Source: Bacteroidota bacterium (GTDB lineage Bacteria > Bacteroidota > Bacteroidia > Chitinophagales > Chitinophagaceae). From it: DNA of 64,000 nucleotides. The notes under the pieces were generated by a model that saw only the letters and a program-made list of their open reading frames with translations, did no database searches and was not told the origin of the DNA. The stretch's first letter is position 1; every line of letters begins with the position of its first letter. Shown here piece after piece: positions 1 through 8,289 of the stretch. Both the position numbers and the translations under genes were made by a program. Location: positions 62,001-126,000 of the forward strand of contig JAEWKC010000009.1 of assembly GCA_023386235.1 (NCBI GenBank), given 5' to 3'.

Positions 1-401
1 GCCACGCCGGCCGTCCATTTGTTTTTTGTAAATAAAATGAATACGCCTAATACCGCGTGCCAGAATGCCCAAAGCAAAAAGCTTCCTTCCTGTCCTTCCC
101 AAAGCGAACTGAAAATATACTCCGGCTGCAATGAGCGGTCGCTGTGCTTCCAGGCATATTCATACTCAAAAAGATGATTGTATAAAATATAATACAAGCA
201 GGCTATAATGCCTATGACGCTTAAGGAAGAAACCACATACGACCATTTGGCTATGCGGAACCAACTGTTTTTTTGTGTTTCGTCTTTAGCTCCGTTAGAG
301 GCAAAAAATGCGATGGCAGCAACAATAGACCCGACAAAAGCTAAAGTGATAAGAAAGTAGCCAATTTGCCCGGGTAATAAGTTTTCTCCTATAAAATTCA
401 T
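1..401 (-). CDS. ccmF: Cytochrome c maturation protein CcmF, N-terminal part (cut by window edge)
   Basis: This is the first ~133 codons of a CcmF/CcsA-family membrane protein, which works in haem delivery to apocytochrome c. The start is the ATG read from 401 on the minus strand. The N-terminus carries a hydrophobic helix (about residues 10-32) and a second near 55-75. These are followed by the conserved stretch WEGQEGSFLLW, which is diagnostic of the CcmF/NrfE family. The gene lies 51 nt downstream of ccmE on the same strand and is probably co-transcribed with it. The C-terminal WWD haem-binding motif is outside the window and cannot be checked. Confidence 0.9.
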   Translation of the reverse strand, partial: MNFIGENLLPGQIGYFLITLAFVGSIVAAIAFFASNGAKDETQKNSWFRIAKWSYVVSSLSVIGIIACLYYILYNHLFEYEYAWKHSDRSLQPEYIFSSLWEGQEGSFLLWAFWHAVLGVFILFTKNKWTAGV

Positions 402-430
402 TCCGTTTTCTGGTAAAAGTTAGTTTGTGG

Positions 431-451
431 TTTTCGCCTGAACCGCGAAAA
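431..451 (-). promoter_or_regulatory. Short hairpin between ccmE and ccmF
   Basis: A perfect 7-bp stem (TTTTCGC/GCGAAAA, loop of 7) lies between the ccmE stop and the ccmF start. No T-run follows it on the minus strand, so a processing or attenuation role is more likely than a strong terminator. The 10-mer TTTTCGCCTG that forms its left arm recurs at 891-900, upstream of ccmE. The function is not known. Confidence 0.3.
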
Positions 452-452
452 A

Positions 453-869
453 TTAAATTGATGCGCTCATTCCTTCTGGCAGTGCATTGGGGTCGTCTTT
501 ATATTTAGAAGGACATTTCAACAAAATGCCTCTTTGGTCTCTTATCTGAAAAATACCTGCTTCATCCATTTGACCTTTCAATACAATTCTCTCACTCTTT
601 TCAATGTCTTGTGGTTTTTCAAAATAGTAAGCTACATTCATTTTAGCTCCTAAAGTATCTACCGCAGTGAAAGTAAGGTAGTTAGGATTTTTTACCGGAT
701 CGTAATTCAATGACTGTAAGTCAAGTTTTGCAATTACAGTTACGGTTTTGCCTTGTTTTTCTTTGGCAGAGGCAATGGTTTCGTAAGTAGAAACATTACC
801 CATCTGCGAAATCAATAAGGCTATTACAACACCTATTACAACCAATACCACAATATGTAATTTCTTCAT
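453..869 (-). CDS. ccmE: Cytochrome c maturation haem chaperone CcmE, CxxxY type
   Basis: A 138-aa periplasmic haem chaperone of the Ccm system, anchored by one N-terminal helix (residues 5-22) and followed by the small OB-fold CcmE domain. In most CcmE proteins haem is bound covalently by the His of HxxxY. Here the equivalent position is C119-P-S-K-Y123, so the protein belongs to the CxxxY variant described from some archaea and Desulfovibrio. CcmE passes haem to CcmF, which is encoded immediately downstream. The length is normal for the short variant. The family call is secure; the consequence of the Cys for haem attachment is inferred from the family. Confidence 0.88.
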   Translation of the reverse strand: MKKLHIVVLVVIGVVIALLISQMGNVSTYETIASAKEKQGKTVTVIAKLDLQSLNYDPVKNPNYLTFTAVDTLGAKMNVAYYFEKPQDIEKSERIVLKGQMDEAGIFQIRDQRGILLKCPSKYKDDPNALPEGMSASI

Positions 870-1187
870 TTCAGATATAAGTTTTTACTATTTTCGCCTG
901 CAATTTACACTATAAATCCCAAACCCATGATAGAAAAGGTCTTTTATTTGTCAAATAGTAAAGAGCATGTCAATTGCAGTGGAAAGATTAACCAAATTAT
1001 GTAGTAGCCAAAGGCGACAGAATAAATCTAAGAAGCGAAGACGCTTGGTAAAACATCTTGTTATTGTGTTTAACTTCCTGCTTCCTGTATCTTTCCATAT
1101 TTTCAGCCGGCTTTGGGCATCCTACATGTTAACTTCTAATTCTCTTCGTTTTCACAATTCAAAAAAACTATTATCTTTACTTTATAT
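870..1187. other. Intergenic region between ccmE and the first EEP-family gene
   Basis: These 318 bases separate divergent genes. Seen in it: a plus-strand TATTTTCG box at 889-896; a 25-codon open frame at 927-1004, beginning MIEKVFYLSN, that stops where a hairpin repeat begins; the degraded copy of the two-hairpin repeat at 1004-1048; and a TATCTTTA box at 1172-1179, eight bases before the next start codon. A 75-codon frame at 967-1194 has no family features, runs through the repeat and overlaps the next gene, so it is not called. Confidence 0.5.
1004..1048 (-). repeat. Two-hairpin intergenic repeat, degraded copy 1
   Basis: Read on the minus strand this segment contains AAGCGTCTTCGCTTC, identical over 15 bases to 23080-23094, then about 13 bases, then a GTCGCC/GGC half-hairpin matching the TCGCC-nnn-GGC element at 23109-23119. 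Order and spacing are the same as in copy 2, so the two are related. Here the outer stem pairs are eroded. Confidence 0.5.
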
Positions 1188-2315
1188 ATGCTGAGATTTA
1201 TAAGAAAATTTATAAAAGGTTTTTTTATTGTACTTACTGTGCCTGTTGCAGCCTTATTTATTTTGGCCTGTGTATCTTCGTTTATCAACCCCAATAAATT
1301 TTGGCCGGGCGGTGTTTTAAGTCTTGCTATTCCTTATCTCGCCATTGTTTTATTATTCGCATTTATATTCTGGCTGGCTATGAAGCCGGCATTATCTCTG
1401 ATACCGCTGGTAAGCCTGCTGATAGGCTGGCAGCAGATAGACGCCGCGTTTGCTTTCAGGTTCAAAACCATGTTTACCACCGATATGGAGCAAAAAAAAG
1501 GATTAAGAGTTTTGAGCTGGAACGTAGGCAGCATGTATGGTGTAAGCAATGACCGCGAAGCCAAGCAGCGCGACCGCATTGAAATTGCCAAATCAATAGT
1601 AGATCTGCGGCCTGATATTGTTTGTCTGCAAGAGTTTAATCATTCGGAAACACAAGGCGCGCATGCCGATAATATAGGCATGTTTTCGGAAGATTATCCG
1701 TACCATTATTTTTCAAAAGATATAAACAAGCGCGATGGATTTTACCAGGCGGGAAGTATTATTTTTTCTAAATATCCTATCATTGACAGCGCTAAAATAG
1801 ACTATCCGCAGGGCATATCGGAAAGCTTTATCTATACCGATATTTTATATCAGTCAGATACCATTAGAGTGTACAATATTCATTTGCAGTCTTATAAATT
1901 CTCTCCCGAAGATTACGAAGAAATTAATACCATCCAGCAAAATAAGCAATCTGTTTTTTCCAGCTCCGGGGGTGTAGCGCGTAAAATGAAGCACGCTTTT
2001 CAAAAACGCGGCGTACAGGCAGATATTATAAGAAGCCACATTGACAGCTCTGACAGAAAACACATCGTTTGCGGCGATTTTAACGACGTACCCGGCTCCT
2101 ACACTTATTTTAGAATAAGGCATAAAAACAGCGACGCATTCCTTAAAAAAAGCTGGGGTATAGGCCGCACATTCTACTCCATTGCGCCCACCCTGCGCAT
2201 TGATTATATTTTGCCCGATGATCATTTTAATGTAATGCAGTTTGACCGCATAGACGAAGACCTGAGCGATCACCTGCTGCTGGTAAGCGATTTGACAATG
2301 CGGCAAACAAATTAA
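1188..2315 (+). CDS. Membrane-anchored endonuclease/exonuclease/phosphatase (EEP) family protein
   Basis: A 375-aa protein with two or three N-terminal membrane helices (about residues 10-32 and 42-80) followed by an EEP catalytic domain. Conserved motifs are the metal-binding RVLSWNVG (about 107), CLQEF (about 146), the NIHLQS strand, CGDFND (about 297) and SDHLLL near the C-terminus, so the fold should be a competent Mg-dependent phosphodiesterase. The substrate is not predictable: the superfamily includes nucleases, sphingomyelinases and inositol phosphatases. A paralogue lies at 3883-4905, on the other side of cysS. A TATCTTTA box ends eight bases before the ATG, so the mRNA may be almost leaderless. 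Confidence 0.85.
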   Translation: MLRFIRKFIKGFFIVLTVPVAALFILACVSSFINPNKFWPGGVLSLAIPYLAIVLLFAFIFWLAMKPALSLIPLVSLLIGWQQIDAAFAFRFKTMFTTDMEQKKGLRVLSWNVGSMYGVSNDREAKQRDRIEIAKSIVDLRPDIVCLQEFNHSETQGAHADNIGMFSEDYPYHYFSKDINKRDGFYQAGSIIFSKYPIIDSAKIDYPQGISESFIYTDILYQSDTIRVYNIHLQSYKFSPEDYEEINTIQQNKQSVFSSSGGVARKMKHAFQKRGVQADIIRSHIDSSDRKHIVCGDFNDVPGSYTYFRIRHKNSDAFLKKSWGIGRTFYSIAPTLRIDYILPDDHFNVMQFDRIDEDLSDHLLLVSDLTMRQTN

Positions 2316-2335
2316 AATTACTGATATAAAATTTT

Positions 2336-2343
2336 TATCTTCG
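2336..2343 (+). promoter_or_regulatory. -7 promoter element for cysS
   Basis: TATCTTCG matches the Bacteroidota -7 consensus TAnnTTTG at all but one position and lies 36 bases upstream of the cysS ATG. No clear -33 TTG was assigned. Confidence 0.45.
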
Positions 2344-2379
2344 CAAAAGTTCTGAATACAGTTTCAGAACCGAACGATT

Positions 2380-3888
2380 ATGGAACTGAAAGTATACAAT
2401 TCTCTTACTAGAAATAAAGAAGTTTTTGAGCCTATTACCCAAGGTTATGTAGGCATGTATGTTTGCGGCCCTACCGTTAGCGGCGAGTCGCACCTGGGGC
2501 ACGCGCGCCCGTATATTACATTCGACGTGGTGAACAGATACCTGCAACACCTAGGCTACAAAGTAAGGTATGTAAGAAATATTACCGATGCCGGGCATTT
2601 TGAAGAAGAAGGAAAAGAAGCGGAAGATAAGATTTCTTCCAAAGCATTTTTAGAAAAGCTGGAACCCATGGAACTGGTGAAAAAATATACCGATCTTTTT
2701 CACTGGGGCATGCAGGAATTTAATACCCTCTCACCCAATATAGAGCCTACCGCTACCGGGCACATTGTAGAGCAGATAGAAATGATCAAGAAAATATTGG
2801 CCGACGGATATGCTTACGAAGTAAACGGGTCGGTGTATTTTGATGTATTGAAATACAACGAAGATTACGCTAAGAAAAATCTGCCTTACGGAATTTTGAG
2901 CGGTCGTACTTTAGACTCTGTGATAGAGGGTACGCGCGACCTGGAAAACCAGGAGGAGAAAAGAAACAGTGTAGACTTTGCCTTGTGGAAAAAAGCGCCG
3001 CCCCAACATATTATGCGTTGGCAAAGCCCGTGGGGTGAAGGCTTTCCCGGCTGGCATATTGAATGCTCTGCCATGAGCAGCAAATATTTGGGCTCACAGT
3101 TTGATATTCACGGGGGCGGTATGGATTTGAAGTTTCCGCATCATGAATGCGAGATAGCGCAAAGTGTTGTGTGCAATAACGAAATGCCAGCCAAATACTG
3201 GATGCACAACAATATGATTACCATTAACGGTAGAAAAATGGGTAAAAGCTATAATAATGTAATCAAGCTTACGGAATTATTCTCCGGCAATCACCCTGAA
3301 CTGGAGAAGGCATATCATCCTATGACCATTAGGTTTTTTATTTTACAAACGCACTACCGATCTACGCTCGACTTTAGCAATGAGGCGCTGAAAGCCTCTG
3401 AAAAAGGGCTGAAAAGATTGCTGGAAGCGAATGAAGCCGCCCAGCATTTCTCGTTTATTGCTCAGGAAGAAGCGGAAGATAAAAAGCTGGATGCAAAAGT
3501 AAATACGCTGCTGAACGAATTGGAAGAATTTATCAATGATGATTTTAATACCGCCAAAGTAGTGGCCAATCTTTTTGAAATAGTACCTGTAATCAATGGT
3601 ATTAAAGATAAACACATTTCTGAAAAAGCGCTTGGCAGGCAAACCCTTGAAAAGCTACAGACAAAAATGAATGTGTACATCACCGATATCCTGGGCCTGA
3701 AAGTTGCCGACGAAAACAGGGGCGAACAATTAAGCGGCGCCATAAAGCTTTTGATAGAAATGAGAAAAGAAGCCAAAGCCAAAAAAGACTACGCAACCAG
3801 CGATAGAATCAGGAACGAACTGGCAGCTATAGGAGTTATTCTTAAAGACGAAAAAAGCGGCGAGGTAAGCTATACAATAGCATCATAG
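2380..3888 (+). CDS. cysS: Cysteine--tRNA ligase
   Basis: A class I aminoacyl-tRNA synthetase of 502 aa that charges tRNA-Cys. Class signatures are the HIGH-type motif SHLGH after CGPTV (zinc ligand C29) and the KMSKS-type loop KMGKS. Other zinc ligands lie in WHIECS and HHEC. The C-terminal helical anticodon-binding region follows and the length is normal for the family. It is preceded by its own promoter-like box. Its last 6 bases overlap the 3' end of the convergent EEP gene, leaving no room for a terminator between them. Confidence 0.97.
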   Translation: MELKVYNSLTRNKEVFEPITQGYVGMYVCGPTVSGESHLGHARPYITFDVVNRYLQHLGYKVRYVRNITDAGHFEEEGKEAEDKISSKAFLEKLEPMELVKKYTDLFHWGMQEFNTLSPNIEPTATGHIVEQIEMIKKILADGYAYEVNGSVYFDVLKYNEDYAKKNLPYGILSGRTLDSVIEGTRDLENQEEKRNSVDFALWKKAPPQHIMRWQSPWGEGFPGWHIECSAMSSKYLGSQFDIHGGGMDLKFPHHECEIAQSVVCNNEMPAKYWMHNNMITINGRKMGKSYNNVIKLTELFSGNHPELEKAYHPMTIRFFILQTHYRSTLDFSNEALKASEKGLKRLLEANEAAQHFSFIAQEEAEDKKLDAKVNTLLNELEEFINDDFNTAKVVANLFEIVPVINGIKDKHISEKALGRQTLEKLQTKMNVYITDILGLKVADENRGEQLSGAIKLLIEMRKEAKAKKDYATSDRIRNELAAIGVILKDEKSGEVSYTIAS

Positions 3889-4905
3889 CGCTATATCTGC
3901 CACTACCGGGTAGTGATCTGAGACAGAAGTCTCTATTATTTTAGCCTGCGTTACTTTCAGCCTTTTGTCGGTTAAAATATAATCTATCCTTAATGAACGT
4001 AAGAAGTTGGGAAAGGTTACACCAAATCCTCGCGCGCCTTCCAGGAAAGCGTCGTGCTTATTTTTTTTGGCTTTATTGTATATATAACTCGTAGGTACGT
4101 TATTGAAATCGCCGCAAACAATGTTGGGCAGGGTGCCTGCGCTGATAGCTTTGTTGTATGTAATTATCTGTTTTTCCTGGTTTTCAGATACACGCACCAG
4201 TCTTCTTATGGTGTATCTCAAATTATGCTCGTCAGCCAATGCTTCTTTGCTTTGTGAGATCTGATAAGATAAAAGATGAAAAGTATGCACCCGCACAACC
4301 TTGTGGTTGAAAGATAAATTTGCTGAAAGCATTTGCCTGATATGATCGTCTTTCGAAAACGGCGTTCTCTGAATGCTGTCAACAGGATGTTTTGAAAAAA
4401 TAGCTACACCAAAGGCCATGCTGTGTTGTGCGCCGTCAATAATGCTGCTGTCTATTGCCGTGGCATTGTATAAATATCCTTTTTCTTTCAGCAAAGATTC
4501 TGCCTCTCTAGTGGGTATATACTCCTGTATGCAAATCACATCAGGAACATAGGTGTCTACAATCGAAATATACGCTCCGGGAGGAGAAAAAGATGCTGTG
4601 TTCCAGGTAAGTATGCGCAGCGCCCTGTCATTTTTTTGCAGAAAAAAGTTTTTGTTTCCCGATGCATAAAGATGAGAAAGATTATAACCGCCCAATAAAA
4701 ACACCAGTACAATCAGGTACCATTTGCTTCTGAAAAATAAAAAATGCAGTAAAGTGGCAAAGACTGAAGACACAAAAAGATACGGGAACGCGATGGAAAA
4801 AATATTGGAAAATAAAAAAACACGCGTAGGCAAAAATGCCGAAGCGCAGGACATGCCATACGCCGCAAGTAATACAATAAGAAGTATTCTCCAGAAAGTA
4901 ATCAC
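3883..4905 (-). CDS. Membrane-anchored EEP family protein, paralogue of the gene at 1188
   Basis: A 340-aa protein with the same plan as the gene at 1188: N-terminal hydrophobic helices (about 5-65), then an EEP domain with RILTWNTASF, CIQEY, CGDFNNVP and SDHYPVV. The two proteins share further positions typical of recent common descent, for example GDFN-VP-SY-Y, DAFL and LRIDYIL. Catalytic Asn, Glu, Asp and His are all present. It is convergent with cysS and overlaps its last two codons. The substrate is unknown. The 281 bases upstream of its start show no other gene. Confidence 0.85.
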   Translation of the reverse strand: MITFWRILLIVLLAAYGMSCASAFLPTRVFLFSNIFSIAFPYLFVSSVFATLLHFLFFRSKWYLIVLVFLLGGYNLSHLYASGNKNFFLQKNDRALRILTWNTASFSPPGAYISIVDTYVPDVICIQEYIPTREAESLLKEKGYLYNATAIDSSIIDGAQHSMAFGVAIFSKHPVDSIQRTPFSKDDHIRQMLSANLSFNHKVVRVHTFHLLSYQISQSKEALADEHNLRYTIRRLVRVSENQEKQIITYNKAISAGTLPNIVCGDFNNVPTSYIYNKAKKNKHDAFLEGARGFGVTFPNFLRSLRIDYILTDKRLKVTQAKIIETSVSDHYPVVADIAL

Positions 4906-5186
4906 TATCGGCCACTGTTTTTTTCAGAGACAAAAGTATAAACAAAACGGTGGGAATGTGCTGCTGCAGGATAATTTTACCAGATTTTTTTGAAGGGCTT
5001 TGGCCGGGGAAAATATTCCACGTCAAAATTTACAACGGCGGAGATCCGTGTAAGCGGCGTGTCCTTTGGTAGAGAGGCTGAGATGGAAACTGTACCAATG
5101 TTACGACAATTTTGCTCCTTATCTAAACGATGAAATAAGTTTAGGATGTAATTTTATAATCATTACCAGTTTCCCACTTCTGCCGT

Positions 5187-5780
5187 CTATCCTTGTTGCT
5201 TGGCATTTCTCAATATGTCAATGGTTTGACTTATTGCGGCAAAAATATCTTCAATGCTGCCTACGCCTTTGATGGTTTTTACCTTATTGAGGTTTCTGTA
5301 ATAGTCCGCTACGGGAGCGGTTTTGCTGCGGTATTCAACAATTCTGTCACGAATAATATCTTCGCTCACATCGTCGCTTCTGCCGGATGTTTCGCCTCTT
5401 TTCAGTACTCTTTTTACCAGCTCTTCTTCGTCTACTTCCAATAATATGGCTACGTCAATTTCGGTATTGTACAGTTTCAGCAGTTTGTCTAAAGCTTCCG
5501 CCTGGCGCGTGGTTCTGGGAAACCCGTCAAACAAAAAGCCTTTTTTCCTGGAGCTTTCTTCCAGTGCAGTGCTAATCATGCCAATGACAATTTCGTCGGG
5601 AACGAGTTGTCCTTTATCAATAAATATTTTTGCTTCTTTGCCCAAAGGCGTTTTAGCGGCTATTTCATCGCGTAGTAAATCGCCGGTACTTAAATGTGTA
5701 ATACCGTATTTTTCAATGATATTTTTACTTTGTGTGCCTTTGCCGCTGCCCGGAGGTCCGAAGATAATAACGTTTAACAT
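5187..5780 (-). CDS. adk: Adenylate kinase
   Basis: A 197-aa adenylate kinase that interconverts ATP + AMP and two ADP in the cytoplasm. The P-loop is GPPGSGKGTQ at residues 8-17. The AMP-binding segment STGDLLRDEI and the DGFPRT motif follow. The LID is of the short type (KRGETSGRSDD...), without the four-Cys zinc knuckle, which is consistent with the length being below 200 aa. A perfect -7 box (5798-5805) lies just upstream. gatB lies 46 bases upstream on the same strand, but the promoter allows independent expression. Confidence 0.97.
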   Translation of the reverse strand: MLNVIIFGPPGSGKGTQSKNIIEKYGITHLSTGDLLRDEIAAKTPLGKEAKIFIDKGQLVPDEIVIGMISTALEESSRKKGFLFDGFPRTTRQAEALDKLLKLYNTEIDVAILLEVDEEELVKRVLKRGETSGRSDDVSEDIIRDRIVEYRSKTAPVADYYRNLNKVKTIKGVGSIEDIFAAISQTIDILRNAKQQG

Positions 5781-5797
5781 GCTGTTTCTTTCAATTG

Positions 5798-5805
5798 CAA
5801 ATATA
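5798..5805 (-). promoter_or_regulatory. -7 promoter element for adk
   Basis: On the minus strand the sequence is TATATTTG, an exact match to TAnnTTTG, with its last base 17 nt before the adk ATG. This gives a predicted leader of roughly 10 nt. Confidence 0.6.
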
Positions 5806-5826
5806 CTTTATTGCGTTTTAATTTTA

Positions 5827-7281
5827 TTAACTTTTTAATTTTTGTTCCAGCAGTTGTGTTACTTTTTTAGGATCTGCTTTTCCTTTGCTTATTTTTTTGA
5901 TTTCTCCTATAAATAAGCCTATCAGGCCTTTTTTGCCGTTTTTATATTCTTTTACCTTGTCGGGCATTTTCGCTATCACTTCTTCTACCCATTGTTCCAG
6001 TTCGCCGGTATTGCTTGTTTGTATAAGATTATTCTTTTCGGCAATTGCACGAGCCGTAGCCTCGGGATGCCCTACCAGCTCATGTAAAATTTTTGAGGTG
6101 GCAACGGAAAAATTTATTTTTCCTTCGTCAATCAACGCAATCATTTCTGCCAGTTGCCCGGGTTGTAATTCCAGAGAGTCAAAATGTATCTTATGTTCAT
6201 TGCAATATTGCCTGAGCGGGCCGTTTATCCAGTTGGCAACAGCTTTGTAATGTGTAGAAAAAGGAATTACTTTTTCAAAAAAATCAGCTGTTTCTTTGTC
6301 TATGCAAAGCTGTTCGGCATCGTACTCGCCGAGCGATAGCTGCGTAACATATTTTGATATTAGCTGCTCCGGCAATGCGGGTAAATTCTTTTTAATGGCT
6401 GCTATGTATTCTTCCGAAAGTTGTAATGGCGCTAGGTCGGGCTCGGGAAAATACCGGTAATCATTGGCGTCTTCCTTGTCTCTTATGGCAAAAGTAGTAT
6501 CTGTTGTAGCGTCAAAGCTAAGTGTTTGCTGCGATACGGTTCCGCCGTTTTCTACCAGCGCAACCATTCTTTCTACTTCGTGCTGAATGGCTTTTTTTAT
6601 ATTCCTGATAGAGTTTAAGTTTTTTATTTCTACTCTTGTGCCCAGTCTGGTTTCTCCTTTTGGCCTGATAGATACGTTGGCATCGCAACGAAGGCTTCCT
6701 TCTTCCATGTTGCCGTCGCATACGCCAATCCATCGTACCAGCTTGCGCAGTTCTGTAACGTATTGCCCGGCTTCTTCCGCGCTGCGCAGGTCGGGCTCAG
6801 ATACAATCTCTATTAACGGAGTGCCCGCACGATTAAGGTCTACGCAGGTTTCATCGGCATACACATCATGTATGCTTTTGCCGGCATCTTCTTCCATGTG
6901 AATGTGGTGAAGTTGTATATCACGTTTTCCGTTTTCTGTTTTAATGGTTACTTTGCCTCCTACGCAGATGGGTGTTGTATGTTGCGTGGTTTGAAATCCT
7001 TTGGGCAGATCGGGATACAAATAATTTTTTCTGGCAAAATAATTAAATCTGGCAATTTCGCAGTCACAGGCCAATCCCATTCTTACCGCGTAGGCAACCG
7101 CTTTTTTATTTATTTTAGGAAGAATGCCCGGATGCGCCATAGTAATAGCGCTGATATGTGTATTGGGCTCGGCACCGAAAGAAGCGCTGTCTCCGCAAAA
7201 TAATTTAGAAGCGGTGGATAGCTGCGCATGTACTTCCAGGCCAATTACAACTTCGTATTTTTCTAACAATTCTTCTTGCAT
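5827..7281 (-). CDS. gatB: Aspartyl/glutamyl-tRNA amidotransferase subunit B
   Basis: A 484-aa GatB, the kinase/tRNA-binding subunit of the GatCAB complex, which converts mischarged Glu-tRNA-Gln or Asp-tRNA-Asn to the amidated form. The N-terminal GLEVHAQL motif, the AHPG loop, the long cradle domain (ARKNYLYPDLPKG) and the C-terminal helical/YqeY-like tail (from about residue 410) are all present. The length is typical. The partner genes gatA and gatC are not in the window, so the complex is encoded at dispersed sites. adk lies just downstream in the same orientation. Confidence 0.97.
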   Translation of the reverse strand: MQEELLEKYEVVIGLEVHAQLSTASKLFCGDSASFGAEPNTHISAITMAHPGILPKINKKAVAYAVRMGLACDCEIARFNYFARKNYLYPDLPKGFQTTQHTTPICVGGKVTIKTENGKRDIQLHHIHMEEDAGKSIHDVYADETCVDLNRAGTPLIEIVSEPDLRSAEEAGQYVTELRKLVRWIGVCDGNMEEGSLRCDANVSIRPKGETRLGTRVEIKNLNSIRNIKKAIQHEVERMVALVENGGTVSQQTLSFDATTDTTFAIRDKEDANDYRYFPEPDLAPLQLSEEYIAAIKKNLPALPEQLISKYVTQLSLGEYDAEQLCIDKETADFFEKVIPFSTHYKAVANWINGPLRQYCNEHKIHFDSLELQPGQLAEMIALIDEGKINFSVATSKILHELVGHPEATARAIAEKNNLIQTSNTGELEQWVEEVIAKMPDKVKEYKNGKKGLIGLFIGEIKKISKGKADPKKVTQLLEQKLKS

Positions 7282-7448
7282 CCGGCAGATAATTTTTTTC
7301 TCTGTAAGTTTTCTGTACGGTAATAAAATGATACAGGTGTCAAACGTTTCAAAAATAAGTAAGTATAAGGAAAGTAAAAAAAATTAATGTTTTGTATAAA
7401 AAAGAAAGCAGCGGCGGGTACTGTTTTACAATTGTATTCTTGCTGAAG

Positions 7449-8282
7449 CTACGGTATGGTATTCAATCGTTCCATCAGCTGAATGGTTTCCACAGCCTCT
7501 TTCACATCGTGTACCCGAAGAATGTTCGTTCCTTTTTGCAACGCTATGGTATTTAAGACGGTCGTTCCGTTCAAGGCTTCACCTGCAGTAACGCCTAATG
7601 TTTTGTATATCATGGATTTTCTGGAAATACCCGTGAGTATGGGCTTTTCCAGAATTGTAAAAACTTCAGAATTTTTCAACAATTCAAAATTGTGTTCTTT
7701 GGTTTTGGCAAATCCGTATCCGGGATCTACAATTATATCTTCCAGTCCGGCTTTTCTGCAAAGGTCTATGCGTTGTATAAAATAATCCAATACTTCGCGT
7801 GTTATGTTGGTATAGCTGGCCAGTGACTGCATGGTTTGCGGCGTGCCTTTCATGTGCATTACAATGTAGGGAGCTTTATATTCGGCCACGGTTTTAATCA
7901 TTTTTTCGTCCATCATTCCACCGGAAATATCGTTGATAATGGAAGCGCCGTTTTTAAGCGTTTGCGCGGCAACTTCCGCGTAAAAAGTATCTATTGAAAT
8001 AACAGCATCAGGGTAGTGATGCAGTATTCCTTCCAGCACAGGCATTACTCTGCGCAACTCTTCGGCTGCTGTATATAGCGTGCTGGCGGGTGTAGTGCTT
8101 TGCCCGCCAATATCAATAATGGCCGCGCCCTCACTGAGCATTTTGCCGGCAAGCGCTACGGCTTCTGCTACTTCAGGTTTGCGGTTGTTTTTATGAAAAG
8201 AATCGCTGTTGGTATTGATGATGCCCATCACTACAGGACGTGCTAAAGACAGTAACCTGCCACGGCAATTGATACTAAACAT
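7449..8282 (-). CDS. folP: Dihydropteroate synthase with divergent substrate loops
   Basis: A 277-aa TIM-barrel enzyme that condenses p-aminobenzoate with dihydropterin pyrophosphate in folate synthesis, the sulfonamide target. Barrel signatures DTF, NDISGG, MHMKGTP, DPGYGFAKT, GISRKSM and RVHDV are intact. Loop 1, usually NVTPDSF, reads N23-T-N-S-D-S-F29. Loop 2, usually GGeSTRPG, reads GGQSTTPA (59-66), so the pyrophosphate-contacting Arg is Thr64. It is probably still FolP, since it is the only candidate in the window and the rest of the barrel is good, but activity or drug response may be altered. It shares a symmetric promoter with the gene at 8322. Confidence 0.88.
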   Translation of the reverse strand: MFSINCRGRLLSLARPVVMGIINTNSDSFHKNNRKPEVAEAVALAGKMLSEGAAIIDIGGQSTTPASTLYTAAEELRRVMPVLEGILHHYPDAVISIDTFYAEVAAQTLKNGASIINDISGGMMDEKMIKTVAEYKAPYIVMHMKGTPQTMQSLASYTNITREVLDYFIQRIDLCRKAGLEDIIVDPGYGFAKTKEHNFELLKNSEVFTILEKPILTGISRKSMIYKTLGVTAGEALNGTTVLNTIALQKGTNILRVHDVKEAVETIQLMERLNTIP

Positions 8283-8289
8283 TTATTTG

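Noticed and set aside
967..1194. A 75-codon plus-strand open frame before the first EEP gene.
   Set aside because: It runs through the hairpin repeat, overlaps the next start, and has a composition without family features.
5040..5100. Resembles the 5' half of a TPP riboswitch (a CCTTT/AGAGG stem followed by CTGAGA at 5078-5083).
   Set aside because: The second conserved half (CTGATC...GGATAATGCC...GCGTAGGGA) is absent, the outer stem does not pair, and no thiamine gene follows on the plus strand. At most a remnant.
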